In this document: piece after piece, positions 44,223 to 56,330 of the stretch
Numbering within the stretch: position 1 is the stretch's first letter
Layout: each line of letters opens with the position of its first letter
DNA from: Saccharomonospora cyanea NA-134
Lineage (GTDB): Bacteria > Actinomycetota > Actinomycetes > Mycobacteriales > Pseudonocardiaceae
Length of the DNA stretch: 64,000 nt
Reading direction: 5' to 3'
Assembly (NCBI RefSeq): GCF_000244975.1
Contig: NZ_CM001440.1
Coordinates: 981,538-1,045,537 of the forward strand
Program-made: the position numbers and the translations under genes
Notes under the pieces: generated by a model
Database searches by the model: none
Seen by the model: the letters and a program-made list of their open reading frames with translations, nothing else
Told to the model about the DNA's origin: nothing

Positions 44223-45737
44223 ATGCCGCCTGTCCGCTCCAGCACCGTTGCCGACATCCTGCGCCGTAGTGCCGCGCGCCATCCCGAGCGGATCGCCCTG
44301 CGGTTCGCCGGTCGAGAGTGGACGTACGCCGGACTCGACGCGGCGGTGACCCGGGCCGCCGCACACCTGCTCTCCCTCGGGCTGGAACGCGGCGACCGCG
44401 TGGCCGCCTACGGGAAGAACTCCGACGCCTTCCTGATCGGCTTCCTCGCGTGTGCGCGGGCGGGTCTGGTGCACGTGCCCGTGAACTACAACCTCACCGG
44501 CGACGAGCTGGCCTACCTGCTGGAGCAGTCGGGCAGCCGGGTGGTCCTCGCCGACCCTTCCCTCGCGGAACGCGTGGCCGAGACCTCGGCGGAGCCGGAA
44601 CGGGTCGTGGCGTTGCGCGACGCCGACGGCAGCCTCCTCGACGTCGCCCGCGAGGGCGAGCTTCCGGTCCTGGACGTGGAGGTGTCCGACACCGACCTCG
44701 TCCAGCTTCTCTACACCTCCGGCACCACGTCCCGGCCCAAGGGCGCCATGATGACCCACCGCGCGCTGGTGCACGAGTACCTGTCCTGCGTGGTGAGCCT
44801 CGATCTGTCGGCCGACGACGCGCCCCTGCACGTGATGCCGCTCTACCACAGCGCCCAGCTTCACGTGTTCTTGGTTCCTTGGCTCGCCGTGGGCGCCACC
44901 AACACGGTGTTGGAGACCCCCGACCCCACGGAGATCCTGCGCAGACTCGCCGACGACCGGCACGGCGCGTTCTTCGCCGCGCCCACACTGTGGGTCGCGC
45001 TGGCCAACCACGCCGACTTCGCCCACCGCGACCTGTCGGCGTTGCGCAAGGCGTACTACGGTGCGTCGATCATGCCGGTGCCCGTGCTGAACCGGTTGCG
45101 CGAAGCGTGGCCGCAACTCGGCTTCTACAACTGCTTCGGTCAGTCGGAGATCGCGCCGCTGGCCACCGTGCTGCGCCCCGAGGAACACGAGGAGCGCCCC
45201 GACTCGGCGGGCAGGCCGGTGCTGTTCGTGGAGGCTCGGGTGGTGGACCCGGACGGCAACGACGTCGCACCGGGCGAGCAGGGCGAGATCGTGTACCGCT
45301 CGCCGCAGCTCGCGACGGGCTACTGGAACAAGCCGGAGGAGACCGAGGAGGCGTTCCGCGACGGCTGGTTTCACTCCGGTGACCTGGTACGGGTCGATGA
45401 GGAGGGTTACCTCTACGTCGTCGACCGCATCAAGGACGTCATCAACACCGGAGGCGTGCTCGTGGCGTCGCGAGAGGTGGAGGACGCGCTCTACACGCAT
45501 CCCGGGGTGGCGGAGGTCGCCGTCGTGGGTCTGCCCGACGACCGCTGGATCGAGGCGATCACCGCCGTCGTCGTGCCCAAGGGCGACGTGAGCGCCGACG
45601 AACTCCTCGCCCACGCCAAGGCCTCCCTGTCGGGCTTCAAGGTGCCGAAGGCGATCCACTTCGTCGACGACCTGCCCCGCAACGCCTCCGGCAAGATCCT
45701 CAAACGGGAACTGCGGCAACGACTCGCTCCTCGGTGA
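44223..45737 (+). CDS. Acyl-CoA synthetase (AMP-forming)
   Basis: A 504-residue adenylate-forming ligase that activates a carboxylic or fatty acid to its CoA thioester. The phosphate-binding loop is LLYTSGTTSRPKGAMMTH; NCFGQSEIAP, GWFHSGDLVRVDEEGYLYVV and DRIKDVINTGG give the remaining core motifs; the C-terminal catalytic Lys lies in NASGKILKREL. The ATG is 5 bp after GGAGG-like sequence. Substrate chain length cannot be read from the sequence. Confidence 0.93.
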   Translation: MPPVRSSTVADILRRSAARHPERIALRFAGREWTYAGLDAAVTRAAAHLLSLGLERGDRVAAYGKNSDAFLIGFLACARAGLVHVPVNYNLTGDELAYLLEQSGSRVVLADPSLAERVAETSAEPERVVALRDADGSLLDVAREGELPVLDVEVSDTDLVQLLYTSGTTSRPKGAMMTHRALVHEYLSCVVSLDLSADDAPLHVMPLYHSAQLHVFLVPWLAVGATNTVLETPDPTEILRRLADDRHGAFFAAPTLWVALANHADFAHRDLSALRKAYYGASIMPVPVLNRLREAWPQLGFYNCFGQSEIAPLATVLRPEEHEERPDSAGRPVLFVEARVVDPDGNDVAPGEQGEIVYRSPQLATGYWNKPEETEEAFRDGWFHSGDLVRVDEEGYLYVVDRIKDVINTGGVLVASREVEDALYTHPGVAEVAVVGLPDDRWIEAITAVVVPKGDVSADELLAHAKASLSGFKVPKAIHFVDDLPRNASGKILKRELRQRLAPR

Positions 45738-45755
45738 GCCGACGCGCGGGAGTGG

Positions 45756-46337
45756 TCACCGGAGGTCGGGGAACGACCGGACGAGAACGTCCGGATCGCC
45801 GGTGTGGCCGAGCAGCACGCGGTGCCACTGCGCGTCGGCCGCGTGCACCCACAGTGCGACCGTGTGCTCGGCCTCGCCGGTCACCACGCCGCAGCGGAGC
45901 GCGTGCCGGGACAACCGCGTGACCACCGTGTCGAACAGCGCGTGGAGCCTTCCGACGCTCTCCGGGGTGCGGGGAGCGTGGTCGTAGAGCAGGGCGTGCA
46001 GCCTCGGCCGGTCGGCATGCGCGGCGACGACGGTAGCCGCCACCAGCCGCACCGTGCGTTCCCAGCTCGGCGAGGTGGCGTCCAGTTCGGCGAACGTGGC
46101 GTGCAGCCGGCGCTCCACGTCGTCCAGGTGCCGCAGTGCCACCGCGTGCAGCAGCGCTGCCTTGTCGGGGAAGTACTGGTACAGCGTTCCCACCGAGTAG
46201 CCGGCGCGTTCGGCGATCCGGTTGGTGGTCGCGGCGAGCCCCTCGGTGTCGAAAACCTGAGCAGCGGCCTCGACGAGCACCGCCACGGTGTGGCGTGAGC
46301 GCTGCTGGCGCGGGGTGCGCCGGGCGAGGTGGGTCAT
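45756..46337 (-). CDS. TetR family transcriptional regulator
   Basis: A 193-residue TetR protein. The N-terminal helix-turn-helix is LVEAAAQVFDTEGLAATTNR followed by IAERAGYSVGTLYQYFPDKA; the C-terminal ligand domain is typical in length. It is divergent from an alpha/beta hydrolase gene with only 50 bp between starts, so it probably represses that gene and itself. It is convergent with the acyl-CoA ligase gene. Confidence 0.93.
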   Translation of the reverse strand: MTHLARRTPRQQRSRHTVAVLVEAAAQVFDTEGLAATTNRIAERAGYSVGTLYQYFPDKAALLHAVALRHLDDVERRLHATFAELDATSPSWERTVRLVAATVVAAHADRPRLHALLYDHAPRTPESVGRLHALFDTVVTRLSRHALRCGVVTGEAEHTVALWVHAADAQWHRVLLGHTGDPDVLVRSFPDLR

Positions 46338-46387
46338 GGTCCAAACGCGAGTTGTCGGGGTTATGCGGAGGCGTCGAGACTTCTGAG

Positions 46388-47293
46388 GTGCTCGAACACT
46401 ACCTCGCATGCCTCCCACCCCGATGGCGAACCACCACCCGGCCCACGTCCTCGTGGTGGCGCTGGCGCGACCACGACGTCCACGTCGCGACGGCGGGTGG
46501 CGTCGACGCCCCCGCCCGCGTCGTCGTGCTCCACGGCGCGGGCGGACACTCCGCCGCGCTGTGGCCGTACGCGGGACTGCTGGCCGATCGCTACGACGTC
46601 CGCGTGGTGGTACCGGATCTACCCGGTTACGGGGCGACCCGCGTGCCCCGCCGATCCGGCGTTCGCTACGACGACTGGGTCGCGCTCGTGAGCGAGCTGC
46701 TGCGTGCCCAACGGCGCGACCACGACGGGCCGCTCGTGGTGGTGGGCGCGAGCATGGGCGGGATGCTCGCCTACGACGCGGCGACCCGAACGGGACTGGC
46801 GGACCACGTCGTGGCCACCTGCCTGCTGGACCCTCGCGATCCGGTCGTCCGCGCGCACATCGGCAGGTGGGCGTGGCAGGGCCGCCTCGCGCGCCCGGCG
46901 CTGCGGCTGGCTGCCGGTCCGCTGGCCGCGGTGACCGTCCCGCTGCGGTGGCTCGTCGACATGCCCGCCATCGCGAACGATCCCGCGCTCGTGGAGCTCG
47001 TACTCCGCGACCGGCGTGGCGGCGGTACGAGGCTGCCGCTGGGGTTCCTGCGCAGCTACCTCGACTCCGCGCCCGTCGTGGAACCCGAGGCGGCCACGAA
47101 CGGCACGCTCGTGCTGGCACACCCGACCGACGACCGCTGGACCCCCGTGGAGGCGAGCCTTCGGTTCTTCCGGCGGCTCGCGGTGGAGGCCGAGCACGTG
47201 CCGCTGGAAGGCGCGGGGCACTTCCCGGTGGAGGAGCGGGCGGTGGGACAGCTCGTGGACGTGTTCGCCCGCTGGCTGCGGCCCCGGCCGTGA
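46388..47293 (+). CDS. Alpha/beta hydrolase
   Basis: A 301-residue alpha/beta-fold hydrolase. The oxyanion loop VVLHGAGGHSA, nucleophile elbow VGASMGGMLAYD (Ser), acid DDRWTP and base GAGHFPVEE are in normal order. The N-terminus is uncertain: GTG at 46388 is tentative, and the first 30 residues contain a Trp/Arg-rich stretch unlike the family. It is divergent from a TetR gene that probably controls it. Substrate unknown. Confidence 0.82.
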   Translation: MLEHYLACLPPRWRTTTRPTSSWWRWRDHDVHVATAGGVDAPARVVVLHGAGGHSAALWPYAGLLADRYDVRVVVPDLPGYGATRVPRRSGVRYDDWVALVSELLRAQRRDHDGPLVVVGASMGGMLAYDAATRTGLADHVVATCLLDPRDPVVRAHIGRWAWQGRLARPALRLAAGPLAAVTVPLRWLVDMPAIANDPALVELVLRDRRGGGTRLPLGFLRSYLDSAPVVEPEAATNGTLVLAHPTDDRWTPVEASLRFFRRLAVEAEHVPLEGAGHFPVEERAVGQLVDVFARWLRPRP

Positions 47294-47351
47294 CCCCGAG
47301 GTCGAGCCGTTCGCGAGCCCGGAACGAGCGCCGGAACAACCGAACGGATGC

Positions 47352-48185
47352 TCAGTCGTCGCCGCTTTCGAGCATCAGCCGCTCCAGCTCGCGCCGCAGC
47401 AGGCCCATCCGCGCGTCCGCGAGCAACGGGATCTCCCGCCTGCGCCTCCGTACGGCGGTGAGGTCGATGTCGATCACCGTCAGCGACTCCTCCCAGTTGG
47501 GCGCCGTCGCGACGGCCGAGCCCCACGGGTCGAGCACGCGGGAGCCGCCCCAGAACCGTACTCCCGCCTCGTCGCCGACGCGGTTCACGAACACCACCCA
47601 GCACTGCTGCATGCGTGCCGTGAAGGTGAGCAGGTCGTGCCAGTACTCGGCGGGGTCGAACGAGCCGCCCGTCAGCTTCGCCGCGCTGTTGGCCGGAACG
47701 ATGAGCAGCTCCGCGCCGTCCTGCGCCGCCAGCCACGGCAACATCGGTTGCCACGCGTCGTTGCAGACCAACGTCGCGAACCGGCCGTGCGCCGTGTCGA
47801 ACGCGCGCAGGTGCTGGCCCGGGTTGGCGTGCTTGCGCTCCTCCCAGATCAGGTAGTTCGGCAGGTAGAGCTTGCGGTGGTTGTGCACGAGCCTGCCGCC
47901 GGAGAGGTACAGCGCCGAGTTGTGCCTGCGGATGCGCCCGTCCTCCAGCAAGCCGATCACCACGTCGGGGCCGTGCTTCGACAGCGTGGCGAGACGCGGA
48001 TCGTCCGGCCACAGCGAGATGTCGTCCGCCAGTTGCCCCAACGCGTATCCGGTGAGAGACAGCTCCGGGAACACGACCAGGTCGGCGTCCTGGGCCGCCG
48101 CGTCCTTGATGATCCGTTCGGCGTCCGCGAGGTTCCCCTCCACGTCGCCGAGCCGGCAGTCGGTCTGCGCCAGTGCCACTCTCAT
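47352..48185 (-). CDS. Nitrilase-superfamily carbon-nitrogen hydrolase
   Basis: A 277-residue CN hydrolase. The Glu-Lys-Cys triad is seen in FPELSLTGY (Glu), HRKLYLPNY (Lys) and VCNDAWQ (Cys), with the second conserved Glu in WEERKHANPG. It is likely a soluble amidase or carbamoylase; the GWEERK-type variant resembles the uncharacterised actinobacterial branch. The ATG at 48185 has GGGGAGGTGA 6 bp upstream. It is divergent from the MetE-like gene across 143 bp. Confidence 0.9.
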   Translation of the reverse strand: MRVALAQTDCRLGDVEGNLADAERIIKDAAAQDADLVVFPELSLTGYALGQLADDISLWPDDPRLATLSKHGPDVVIGLLEDGRIRRHNSALYLSGGRLVHNHRKLYLPNYLIWEERKHANPGQHLRAFDTAHGRFATLVCNDAWQPMLPWLAAQDGAELLIVPANSAAKLTGGSFDPAEYWHDLLTFTARMQQCWVVFVNRVGDEAGVRFWGGSRVLDPWGSAVATAPNWEESLTVIDIDLTAVRRRRREIPLLADARMGLLRRELERLMLESGDD

Positions 48186-48328
48186 GCGTCTCACCTCCCC
48201 TTCCACGAAGCAGCGCGAACATCTGCGACGGTACGGCACGACGGCGTGTTCCGGTGCCGGTGAATCGTGTGGTGAACAGCGCGGACCCGGCGGTGGCCGC
48301 GCGTGTGGACGGCGGCACAATCGGTGGC

Positions 48329-49372
48329 GTGAGCAGTGGTGAGACACAGCGCGTCTGGGCGCCGGGAGCGGCGACGGGGGTCGGGTCGATGCCGGGTGTC
48401 GACGCGGGGGAGGCGGCCGCCGTCGTGTTCGGTGAACTGCCCGGTTTCCCGCACCTGCCCGAGCTGCCCGCACGCGGAGTCGGTGCCGACCTGATCGGCC
48501 GTGCCGCGGCGCTGCTCGTGGACCTGGCCGTGGAGGTCGTGCCTTCGGGTTACCGGGTCACGGCGAGGCCGGGACGCGACCATCGGCGGGCCGTCGACCT
48601 GCTGCGCTGGGACGTCGACGCGGTCACCGAGGCCGCCGAGCACACCCGCCCGCCGGTCGTGAAGACACAGGTCGCCGGGCCGTGGACGCTGGCAGCCGGG
48701 ACGGAGCTCCCCCGAGGGCACCGGGTGCTCACCGATCCAGGGGCGCTGCGCGACTTCACGGACTCGCTCGTGGAGGGGCTGTCCGCGCACGTCACGGAAC
48801 TCGCCGACCGCACCGGGGCGCGCGTGGTGGTGCAACTCGACGAACCCTCCCTGCCCGCCGTGCTCGCCGGTGCCCTGCCCACGCCGTCCGGATACGGCAC
48901 GGTGGCCGCCGTGCCGGAGCCGCAGGCGCGCGAGCTGCTCGGCACCGTGATCGAGGCCGCCCGCGCCGCCACGGGGTGTCCGGTGGCGGTGCACTGCTGC
49001 GACCGGCTCCCGCCCGTGGGCCTGCTGCACGGGGCGGGAGCCGACGCGATCTCGCTCGACGCGACCCTGCTCGGCGGTGCTCCCGGAACGCTCCTCGACG
49101 AGGTCGGCGAGGCCTGGGACGCCGGTGTGACGTTCCTGTTGGGGCTGGTGCCGAGCGTGGCGCCCGAGCGGCGGCCGGAGCTGAGGGAGCTGGCGCGTCC
49201 GGCGTTCGACCTGGTCGACCGGCTCGGTTTCGCGCGGTCGATGCTCGCCGAGCGTGCCGTGCCCACGCCCACCTGCGGACTCGCCGGTACCACCGGAGAG
49301 TGGGTGCGGCGCGCCCTCTCCCTCGCCAGGGATCTGGGCAAAGCGTTCGTCGAGCCCGTCGAGGGCTGGTAG
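48329..49372 (+). CDS. MetE C-terminal-domain-like protein (UROD/MetE superfamily)
   Basis: A 347-residue protein similar to the C-terminal catalytic half of cobalamin-independent methionine synthase. It starts GAATGVGSMPGVD and keeps zinc-type ligands in AVHCCDRL (H-x-C) and PTCGLAGTTGEW (Cys); the Glu ligand of MetE is replaced in ISLDATL by Asp. The homocysteine-binding pocket region VVVQLDEPSLPAV is present, but the N-terminal half is absent, so it is not an ordinary MetE. It corresponds in position to mycobacterial Rv3015c next to ligA. A methyl- or thiol-transfer role is inference. Confidence 0.82.
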   Translation: MSSGETQRVWAPGAATGVGSMPGVDAGEAAAVVFGELPGFPHLPELPARGVGADLIGRAAALLVDLAVEVVPSGYRVTARPGRDHRRAVDLLRWDVDAVTEAAEHTRPPVVKTQVAGPWTLAAGTELPRGHRVLTDPGALRDFTDSLVEGLSAHVTELADRTGARVVVQLDEPSLPAVLAGALPTPSGYGTVAAVPEPQARELLGTVIEAARAATGCPVAVHCCDRLPPVGLLHGAGADAISLDATLLGGAPGTLLDEVGEAWDAGVTFLLGLVPSVAPERRPELRELARPAFDLVDRLGFARSMLAERAVPTPTCGLAGTTGEWVRRALSLARDLGKAFVEPVEGW

Positions 49373-49383
49373 TAGTGGCGGGC

Positions 49384-52310
<2,927 letters not shown>

Positions 52311-52312
52311 CA

Positions 52313-52362
52313 CCGTGTCCGCGGCCTGCGCACGCGTGTTCGCGGTTCCCGCACGTACGTGA
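52313..52362 (+). repeat. 21-bp-period 3' array, copy 5 (after ligA)
   Basis: GTGTCCGCG at 52315 and GTGTTCGCG at 52336 are 21 bp apart, starting 4 bp after the ligA stop in sense orientation. Here the following gene is co-directional, so the array is not limited to convergent junctions. Confidence 0.75.
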
Positions 52363-52389
52363 ACGTCCGCAAAGGAGACGAGTACAGCC

Positions 52390-52890
52390 GTGAGTGACAT
52401 CGTCGTACGTCCGGCTCGCCCGGACGAGTTGCCTGCTGTGGGGGAGGTGACCGTCGCCGCATACCGGGCCGACGGATATCTCGACGACGGCGACGGCCGT
52501 GCCTACACGCGGTCACTGCGGGATGCGGCGCGGCGCGCCGAGCACGCCCACCTGCTGGTGGCCGTCGACGGTGCGGGCGAGCTCGTGGGTACGGCCACGG
52601 TCGCCGAGCCGGGTTCCGCGCTGGCGGAGATGTGCGGCGAGGGTGAGGCGGAACTGCGCATGGTCGCGGTGGCCCCGCACGCGCGGGGGCGCGGCGTGGG
52701 GGAGTCGCTGACGCGGGCGTCGCTGGACCTGGCCTGTGAACGCGGTGCGAGGCGCATGGTGCTGTGCAGTCTCGCCGCGATGACCACGGCACACCGGCTG
52801 TACGAGCGCCTCGGCTTCGACCGTGTCCCCTCGCGCGACTGGTACACGGACGGGGGCCTGCTGCTGATGGCGTTCACCAAGGACCTCTGA
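52390..52890 (+). CDS. GNAT family N-acetyltransferase
   Basis: A 166-residue GNAT protein. The acetyl-CoA pyrophosphate loop is VAPHARGRGVGESLTRASLD, preceded by the strand EAELRMVAVA; ERGARRMVLCSLAAMTTAHR and LYERLGFDRVPSRDWYT are the usual C-terminal motif. A GGAG site lies about 10 bp before the GTG. Substrate unknown. Confidence 0.93.
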   Translation: MSDIVVRPARPDELPAVGEVTVAAYRADGYLDDGDGRAYTRSLRDAARRAEHAHLLVAVDGAGELVGTATVAEPGSALAEMCGEGEAELRMVAVAPHARGRGVGESLTRASLDLACERGARRMVLCSLAAMTTAHRLYERLGFDRVPSRDWYTDGGLLLMAFTKDL

Positions 52891-52910
52891 GGCCCGGCGT
52901 CACAGCGGAC

Positions 52911-52955
52911 ACCGGGTCCGCAGGCTGTGCACAGGTGTTCGCACTTCCCGCACGG
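52911..52955 (+). repeat. 21-bp-period 3' array, copy 6 (after GNAT gene)
   Basis: GGGTCCGCA at 52914 and GTGTTCGCA at 52935 are 21 bp apart, 23 bp beyond the GNAT stop in sense orientation. It ends at the stop of a convergent gene. Confidence 0.7.
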
Positions 52956-52958
52956 TGG

Positions 52959-53570
52959 TCACCAGCGGGTGTCGTGACGGAGCAGCACGACGACCACCAG
53001 CAGCACGTGCACCACACCGAGAGCCGCGACGGCCGTCCCGCCCACGCCGAGATGGTCGACCACATGGGTGAGCACGCGGCGGCTGTGGGACTCCGGGTCC
53101 GCCAGTACCACGCAGGCGAACGCCGTCGCGGCCACCGCCGCCCCGGCGAGCACCCAGGCACCGCGCCGGCCGTCCAGGCCGAAACGGTGCACGATCACCC
53201 GGCCCGCGCGCAGGATGCGCCGCACCTTCAGGATGCGGAACGCCCCGAAGGCCAGCAGGACCCGCAGCACCTGAACGGGACCGACGACGAACACCACGGC
53301 AGGCACAGCGAGGGCCACGATCAGTAGCTGGAACCGGTAGCGGCGCACGAAGACCCGCGCGCTGCCGCTGACCCACAGCAGTGTGGCCGACTCGCCGAGC
53401 AGCACGGCCAGCGACAGCCAGTTCAGGATCGTGCCGATCGTTCCCGTGACGCCGGGGGTGGTGGTGAGGAAGACCGCGGGCACCGACACGAGCGCAGCCG
53501 CGAGCACGGGAACGGCGAGCTGTTCGTGGGCCCGCCGCGCCCGCTCGTTCGGCGGTCCGAGGTCGGGCAT
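52959..53570 (-). CDS. Voltage-sensor-like membrane protein (no pore domain seen)
   Basis: A 203-residue membrane protein with an S1-S4-like arrangement: helices at about 17-37, 45-65, and 79-100, and an Arg/Lys-spaced helix LRVLLAFGAFRILKVRRILR (about 103-125) that resembles S4 of voltage-gated channels. Two further TM helices follow (ACVVLADPESHS loop between them), but no TVGYGD-type selectivity filter is visible. Start MPDLGPPNERAR is tentative. It could be a sensor-only protein or a degenerate channel. Confidence 0.65.
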   Translation of the reverse strand: MPDLGPPNERARRAHEQLAVPVLAAALVSVPAVFLTTTPGVTGTIGTILNWLSLAVLLGESATLLWVSGSARVFVRRYRFQLLIVALAVPAVVFVVGPVQVLRVLLAFGAFRILKVRRILRAGRVIVHRFGLDGRRGAWVLAGAAVAATAFACVVLADPESHSRRVLTHVVDHLGVGGTAVAALGVVHVLLVVVVLLRHDTRW

Positions 53571-53604
53571 CAGGGCATGACGGTACGCGCCCGATTCGGC
53601 ACGA

Positions 53605-53644
53605 CGGGAAGTGCGGACACGCGTGCGCAGGCTGCGGACACGGC
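53605..53644 (-). repeat. 21-bp-period 3' array, copy 7 (after ACT gene)
   Basis: TGCGGACAC at 53612 and 53633 are 21 bp apart. On the minus strand the ACT-gene stop is followed at once by GCCGTGTCCGCAG and the next unit, in sense orientation. Confidence 0.75.
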
Positions 53645-54298
53645 TCAGGAGTCCAGGACCACCGCCACGATGCCCGCCAGGTGGGCCAGCCGTGCGACTT
53701 CGGCGGCGCGGAACATCGGGCCGCCGGGCCTGCCCACGAGCAGTGCGCGGTCGGGTTTGCCCACGGGCGTGGCGGCGAGTTCGGTGCCGAGTTCGCGCCA
53801 CATCTCCGGTACCCACGGTTCCTCGGCGTCGAGTACCGAGGCGCGCTCCAGCGGCAGCCACGGCAGTTCGCCGAGCGGCGCCTCCGGGGCCGCCGTCGAC
53901 GACGCCAGCCGGGTGATGTCGCCGTCGTCGTACTGCACCACGAGCGACCACCCGGCGCGCACGATGCGTGGCACACCGTCGGCGAGCAACTCCAGCCCGG
54001 AGGCGGGCCGGGCCGCGATCTCCTCGACGAGCTCCAGCTCCCGGTGGGTGTCGAGGACACCCGCGTACGGCCGCACCGCGTCGACCTCGACGCCGTCGAC
54101 GCTCTCGGCCGCGGTGATGAGCGTGTCGGGGAGTCGGCCCGACGGCAGCTCGACGACGAGGTCGTCGATCGCGATGCCGTTGCCGCGCTCGACGACGTCG
54201 ACACTGAGTATGTCGGCACCCGCAAGGCCCAGGGCGCTCGCCACGGCGCCGAGGACTCCGGGGCTGTCCGGGAGCTGGACCCGGATCAGGAAAGACAA
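53645..54298 (-). CDS. ACT-domain protein
   Basis: A 217-residue protein with an N-terminal ACT domain (FLIRVQLPDSPGVLGAVASAL, GADILSVDVVERGNG), a fold that usually binds amino acids as an allosteric sensor. The remaining part (PRIVRAGWSLVVQYDDGDIT, ALLVGRPGGPMFRAAEVARL) is an actinobacterial extension; relatives sit between ligA and gatC in mycobacteria (Rv3013, from memory). A link to Gln-tRNA synthesis is only suggested by position. Confidence 0.85.
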   Translation of the reverse strand: MSFLIRVQLPDSPGVLGAVASALGLAGADILSVDVVERGNGIAIDDLVVELPSGRLPDTLITAAESVDGVEVDAVRPYAGVLDTHRELELVEEIAARPASGLELLADGVPRIVRAGWSLVVQYDDGDITRLASSTAAPEAPLGELPWLPLERASVLDAEEPWVPEMWRELGTELAATPVGKPDRALLVGRPGGPMFRAAEVARLAHLAGIVAVVLDS

Positions 54299-54525
54299 CG
54301 TGGACCCCTTTCCTCGGCCAGTGTCCTCACCTCGTCCACTGCTCGCATTCGCCGACCGATGATTGTGACAGTTCCGACCCCCTCATGGGTAGTCGCCGTC
54401 GGCCCGGACCCGGAACGACCGGGTGGGGCCGCACGCCATAGACTGCCCTGGGTAGCACCCGAAATCGACAACACTTGAGACAACACTCGCGCCTTAAGAA
54501 ACGAGAACATCCGGGAGTCGCCCGC

Positions 54526-54825
54526 GTGTCGAACATTTCCCGCGACGAGGTCGCGCATTTGGCCAAACTGGCGAGGATGGCCGTCACCGAGGAGGAACTG
54601 GACGTCTTCGCGGGCCAGCTCGACCAGATTCTGGACGCGGTGGCGAAGGTGTCCGAAGTCGCCTCCGACGACATTCCGCCCATGTCGCATGCCGTGCCGT
54701 TGACGAACACCTTCCGTGAGGACGAGATCCGGCCGGGTCTGAGTCAGCAGCAGGCGCTGGCGGGTGCGCCGTCCGCGGAGGACGGCAGGTTCCGGGTGCC
54801 GCGCATTCTTGGGGAAGAGCAGTGA
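54526..54825 (+). CDS. gatC: Asp/Glu-tRNA amidotransferase subunit C
   Basis: A 99-residue GatC, the small stabilising subunit of the GatCAB complex that amidates Glu-tRNA(Gln) and Asp-tRNA(Asn). [20 protein letters not shown] and the C-terminal [16 protein letters not shown] are standard. The GTG at 54526 follows CGGGAG. Its TGA overlaps the gatA GTG. A TAGACT at 54439-54444 is a possible -10 box. Confidence 0.96.
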   Translation: MSNISRDEVAHLAKLARMAVTEEELDVFAGQLDQILDAVAKVSEVASDDIPPMSHAVPLTNTFREDEIRPGLSQQQALAGAPSAEDGRFRVPRILGEEQ

Positions 54826-56330
54826 CCGATCTGACGAGGCTGTCCGCCGCCGAACTGGCGGAGAAGATCCACTCCCGTGAGGTGTCCTCCGAAGAGGTGA
54901 CCCAGGCCCATCTGGACCGGATCGCCGAGGTGGACTCCGACGTCCACGCGTTCCTCCACGTCGATGCCGACGGCGCTCTGGCCGCCGCGCGGACCGTGGA
55001 CGAGAGCCTGGCGGGCGGCGGCGAGCCGACCTCCGCGTTGGCGGGTGTGCCGCTGGCGTTGAAGGACGTGTTCACGACGAGCGACATGCCCACGACGTGT
55101 GGCTCGCGGACGCTGGAGAACTGGGTTCCGCCGTACGACGCCACGGTGACGCGCAAGCTGCGCGAGGCGGGCGTGCCGATCCTCGGCAAGACCAACATGG
55201 ACGAGTTCGCGATGGGCTCGTCGACGGAGAACTCGGCGTTCGGTCCGACACGCAACCCGTGGGACCGGGAGCGCGTGCCCGGCGGTTCGGGCGGTGGTTC
55301 GTCGGCGTCGCTCGCCGCGTTCGAGGCTCCGCTGGCCATCGGCACCGACACGGGCGGGTCGATCCGGCAGCCCGCGGCCGTCACGGGCACCGTCGGGGTG
55401 AAGCCGACCTACGGCGGTGTCTCGCGCTACGGGCTGGTGGCGTTCTCGTCCTCGCTCGACCAGGGCGGTCCGTGCGCACGGACGGTGCTGGACGCGGCTC
55501 TGCTGCACGAGGTCATCGCGGGCCACGATCCGCTCGACTCCACGTCGATCGACATGCCGGTTCCGCCCGTGGTGCGGGCCGCTCGCGAGGGTGCTCGGGG
55601 CGACCTCACCGGCGTGAAGGTCGGTGTGGTGCGGGAGCTGTCCGGCGAGGGCTACCAGGCCGGTGTGCTGGCGTCGTTCGACGCCGCGGTGGCGCGGTTG
55701 CGCGAACTGGGCGCGGAGATCGTCGAGGTCTCCTGCCCGAACTTCTCGTACGGCCTGTCGGCGTACTACCTGATCGCGCCGAGCGAGTGTTCGTCCAACC
55801 TGGCCCGTTTCGACGCCATGCGTTACGGGCTGCGGGTGTCCGACGACGGTGACCACAGCGCCGAGGAGGTCATGTCGGCCTCGCGTGAGGCGGGTTTCGG
55901 GCCCGAGGTCAAGCGCCGCATCATGCTCGGCACCTACGCGCTGTCGTCGGGTTACTACGACGCCTACTACGGCTCCGCGCAGAAGGTCCGCACGTTGATC
56001 GCCCGCGACTTCACGGCCGCGTTCGAGCAGGTGGACGTGCTCGTGTCGCCGACGACGCCCACCACGGCGTTCCGCCTCGGTGAGCGCGTGGACGACCCGC
56101 TGGCGATGTACCTGGCGGACCTCGCCACGATCCCGGCGAACCTCGCGGGCAACGCGGCGATGAGCGTGCCCAGCGGACTCTCCGACGACGACGGCCTGCC
56201 GGTCGGGTTGCAGATCATGGCTCCGGCACTGGCCGACGAGCGGCTCTACCGCGTCGGCGCGGCCTACGAGGCCGCCCGAGGCCCGGTGCTGGACAAGATG
56301 CCTGAGCTGAAGGGAGCGCCGACACTGTGA
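54822..56330 (+). CDS. gatA: Asp/Glu-tRNA amidotransferase subunit A
   Basis: A 502-residue amidase-signature glutaminase subunit. The Ser-cisSer-Lys triad is seen in [10 protein letters not shown] (Lys), [13 protein letters not shown] (cis-Ser region) and the [12 protein letters not shown] motif. It is coupled to gatC (GTGA) and to gatB. Unlike in mycobacteria as I recall, no phosphofructokinase gene lies between gatA and gatB. Confidence 0.97.
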   Translation: MTDLTRLSAAELAEKIHSREVSSEEVTQAHLDRIAEVDSDVHAFLHVDADGALAAARTVDESLAGGGEPTSALAGVPLALKDVFTTSDMPTTCGSRTLENWVPPYDATVTRKLREAGVPILGKTNMDEFAMGSSTENSAFGPTRNPWDRERVPGGSGGGSSASLAAFEAPLAIGTDTGGSIRQPAAVTGTVGVKPTYGGVSRYGLVAFSSSLDQGGPCARTVLDAALLHEVIAGHDPLDSTSIDMPVPPVVRAAREGARGDLTGVKVGVVRELSGEGYQAGVLASFDAAVARLRELGAEIVEVSCPNFSYGLSAYYLIAPSECSSNLARFDAMRYGLRVSDDGDHSAEEVMSASREAGFGPEVKRRIMLGTYALSSGYYDAYYGSAQKVRTLIARDFTAAFEQVDVLVSPTTPTTAFRLGERVDDPLAMYLADLATIPANLAGNAAMSVPSGLSDDDGLPVGLQIMAPALADERLYRVGAAYEAARGPVLDKMPELKGAPTL

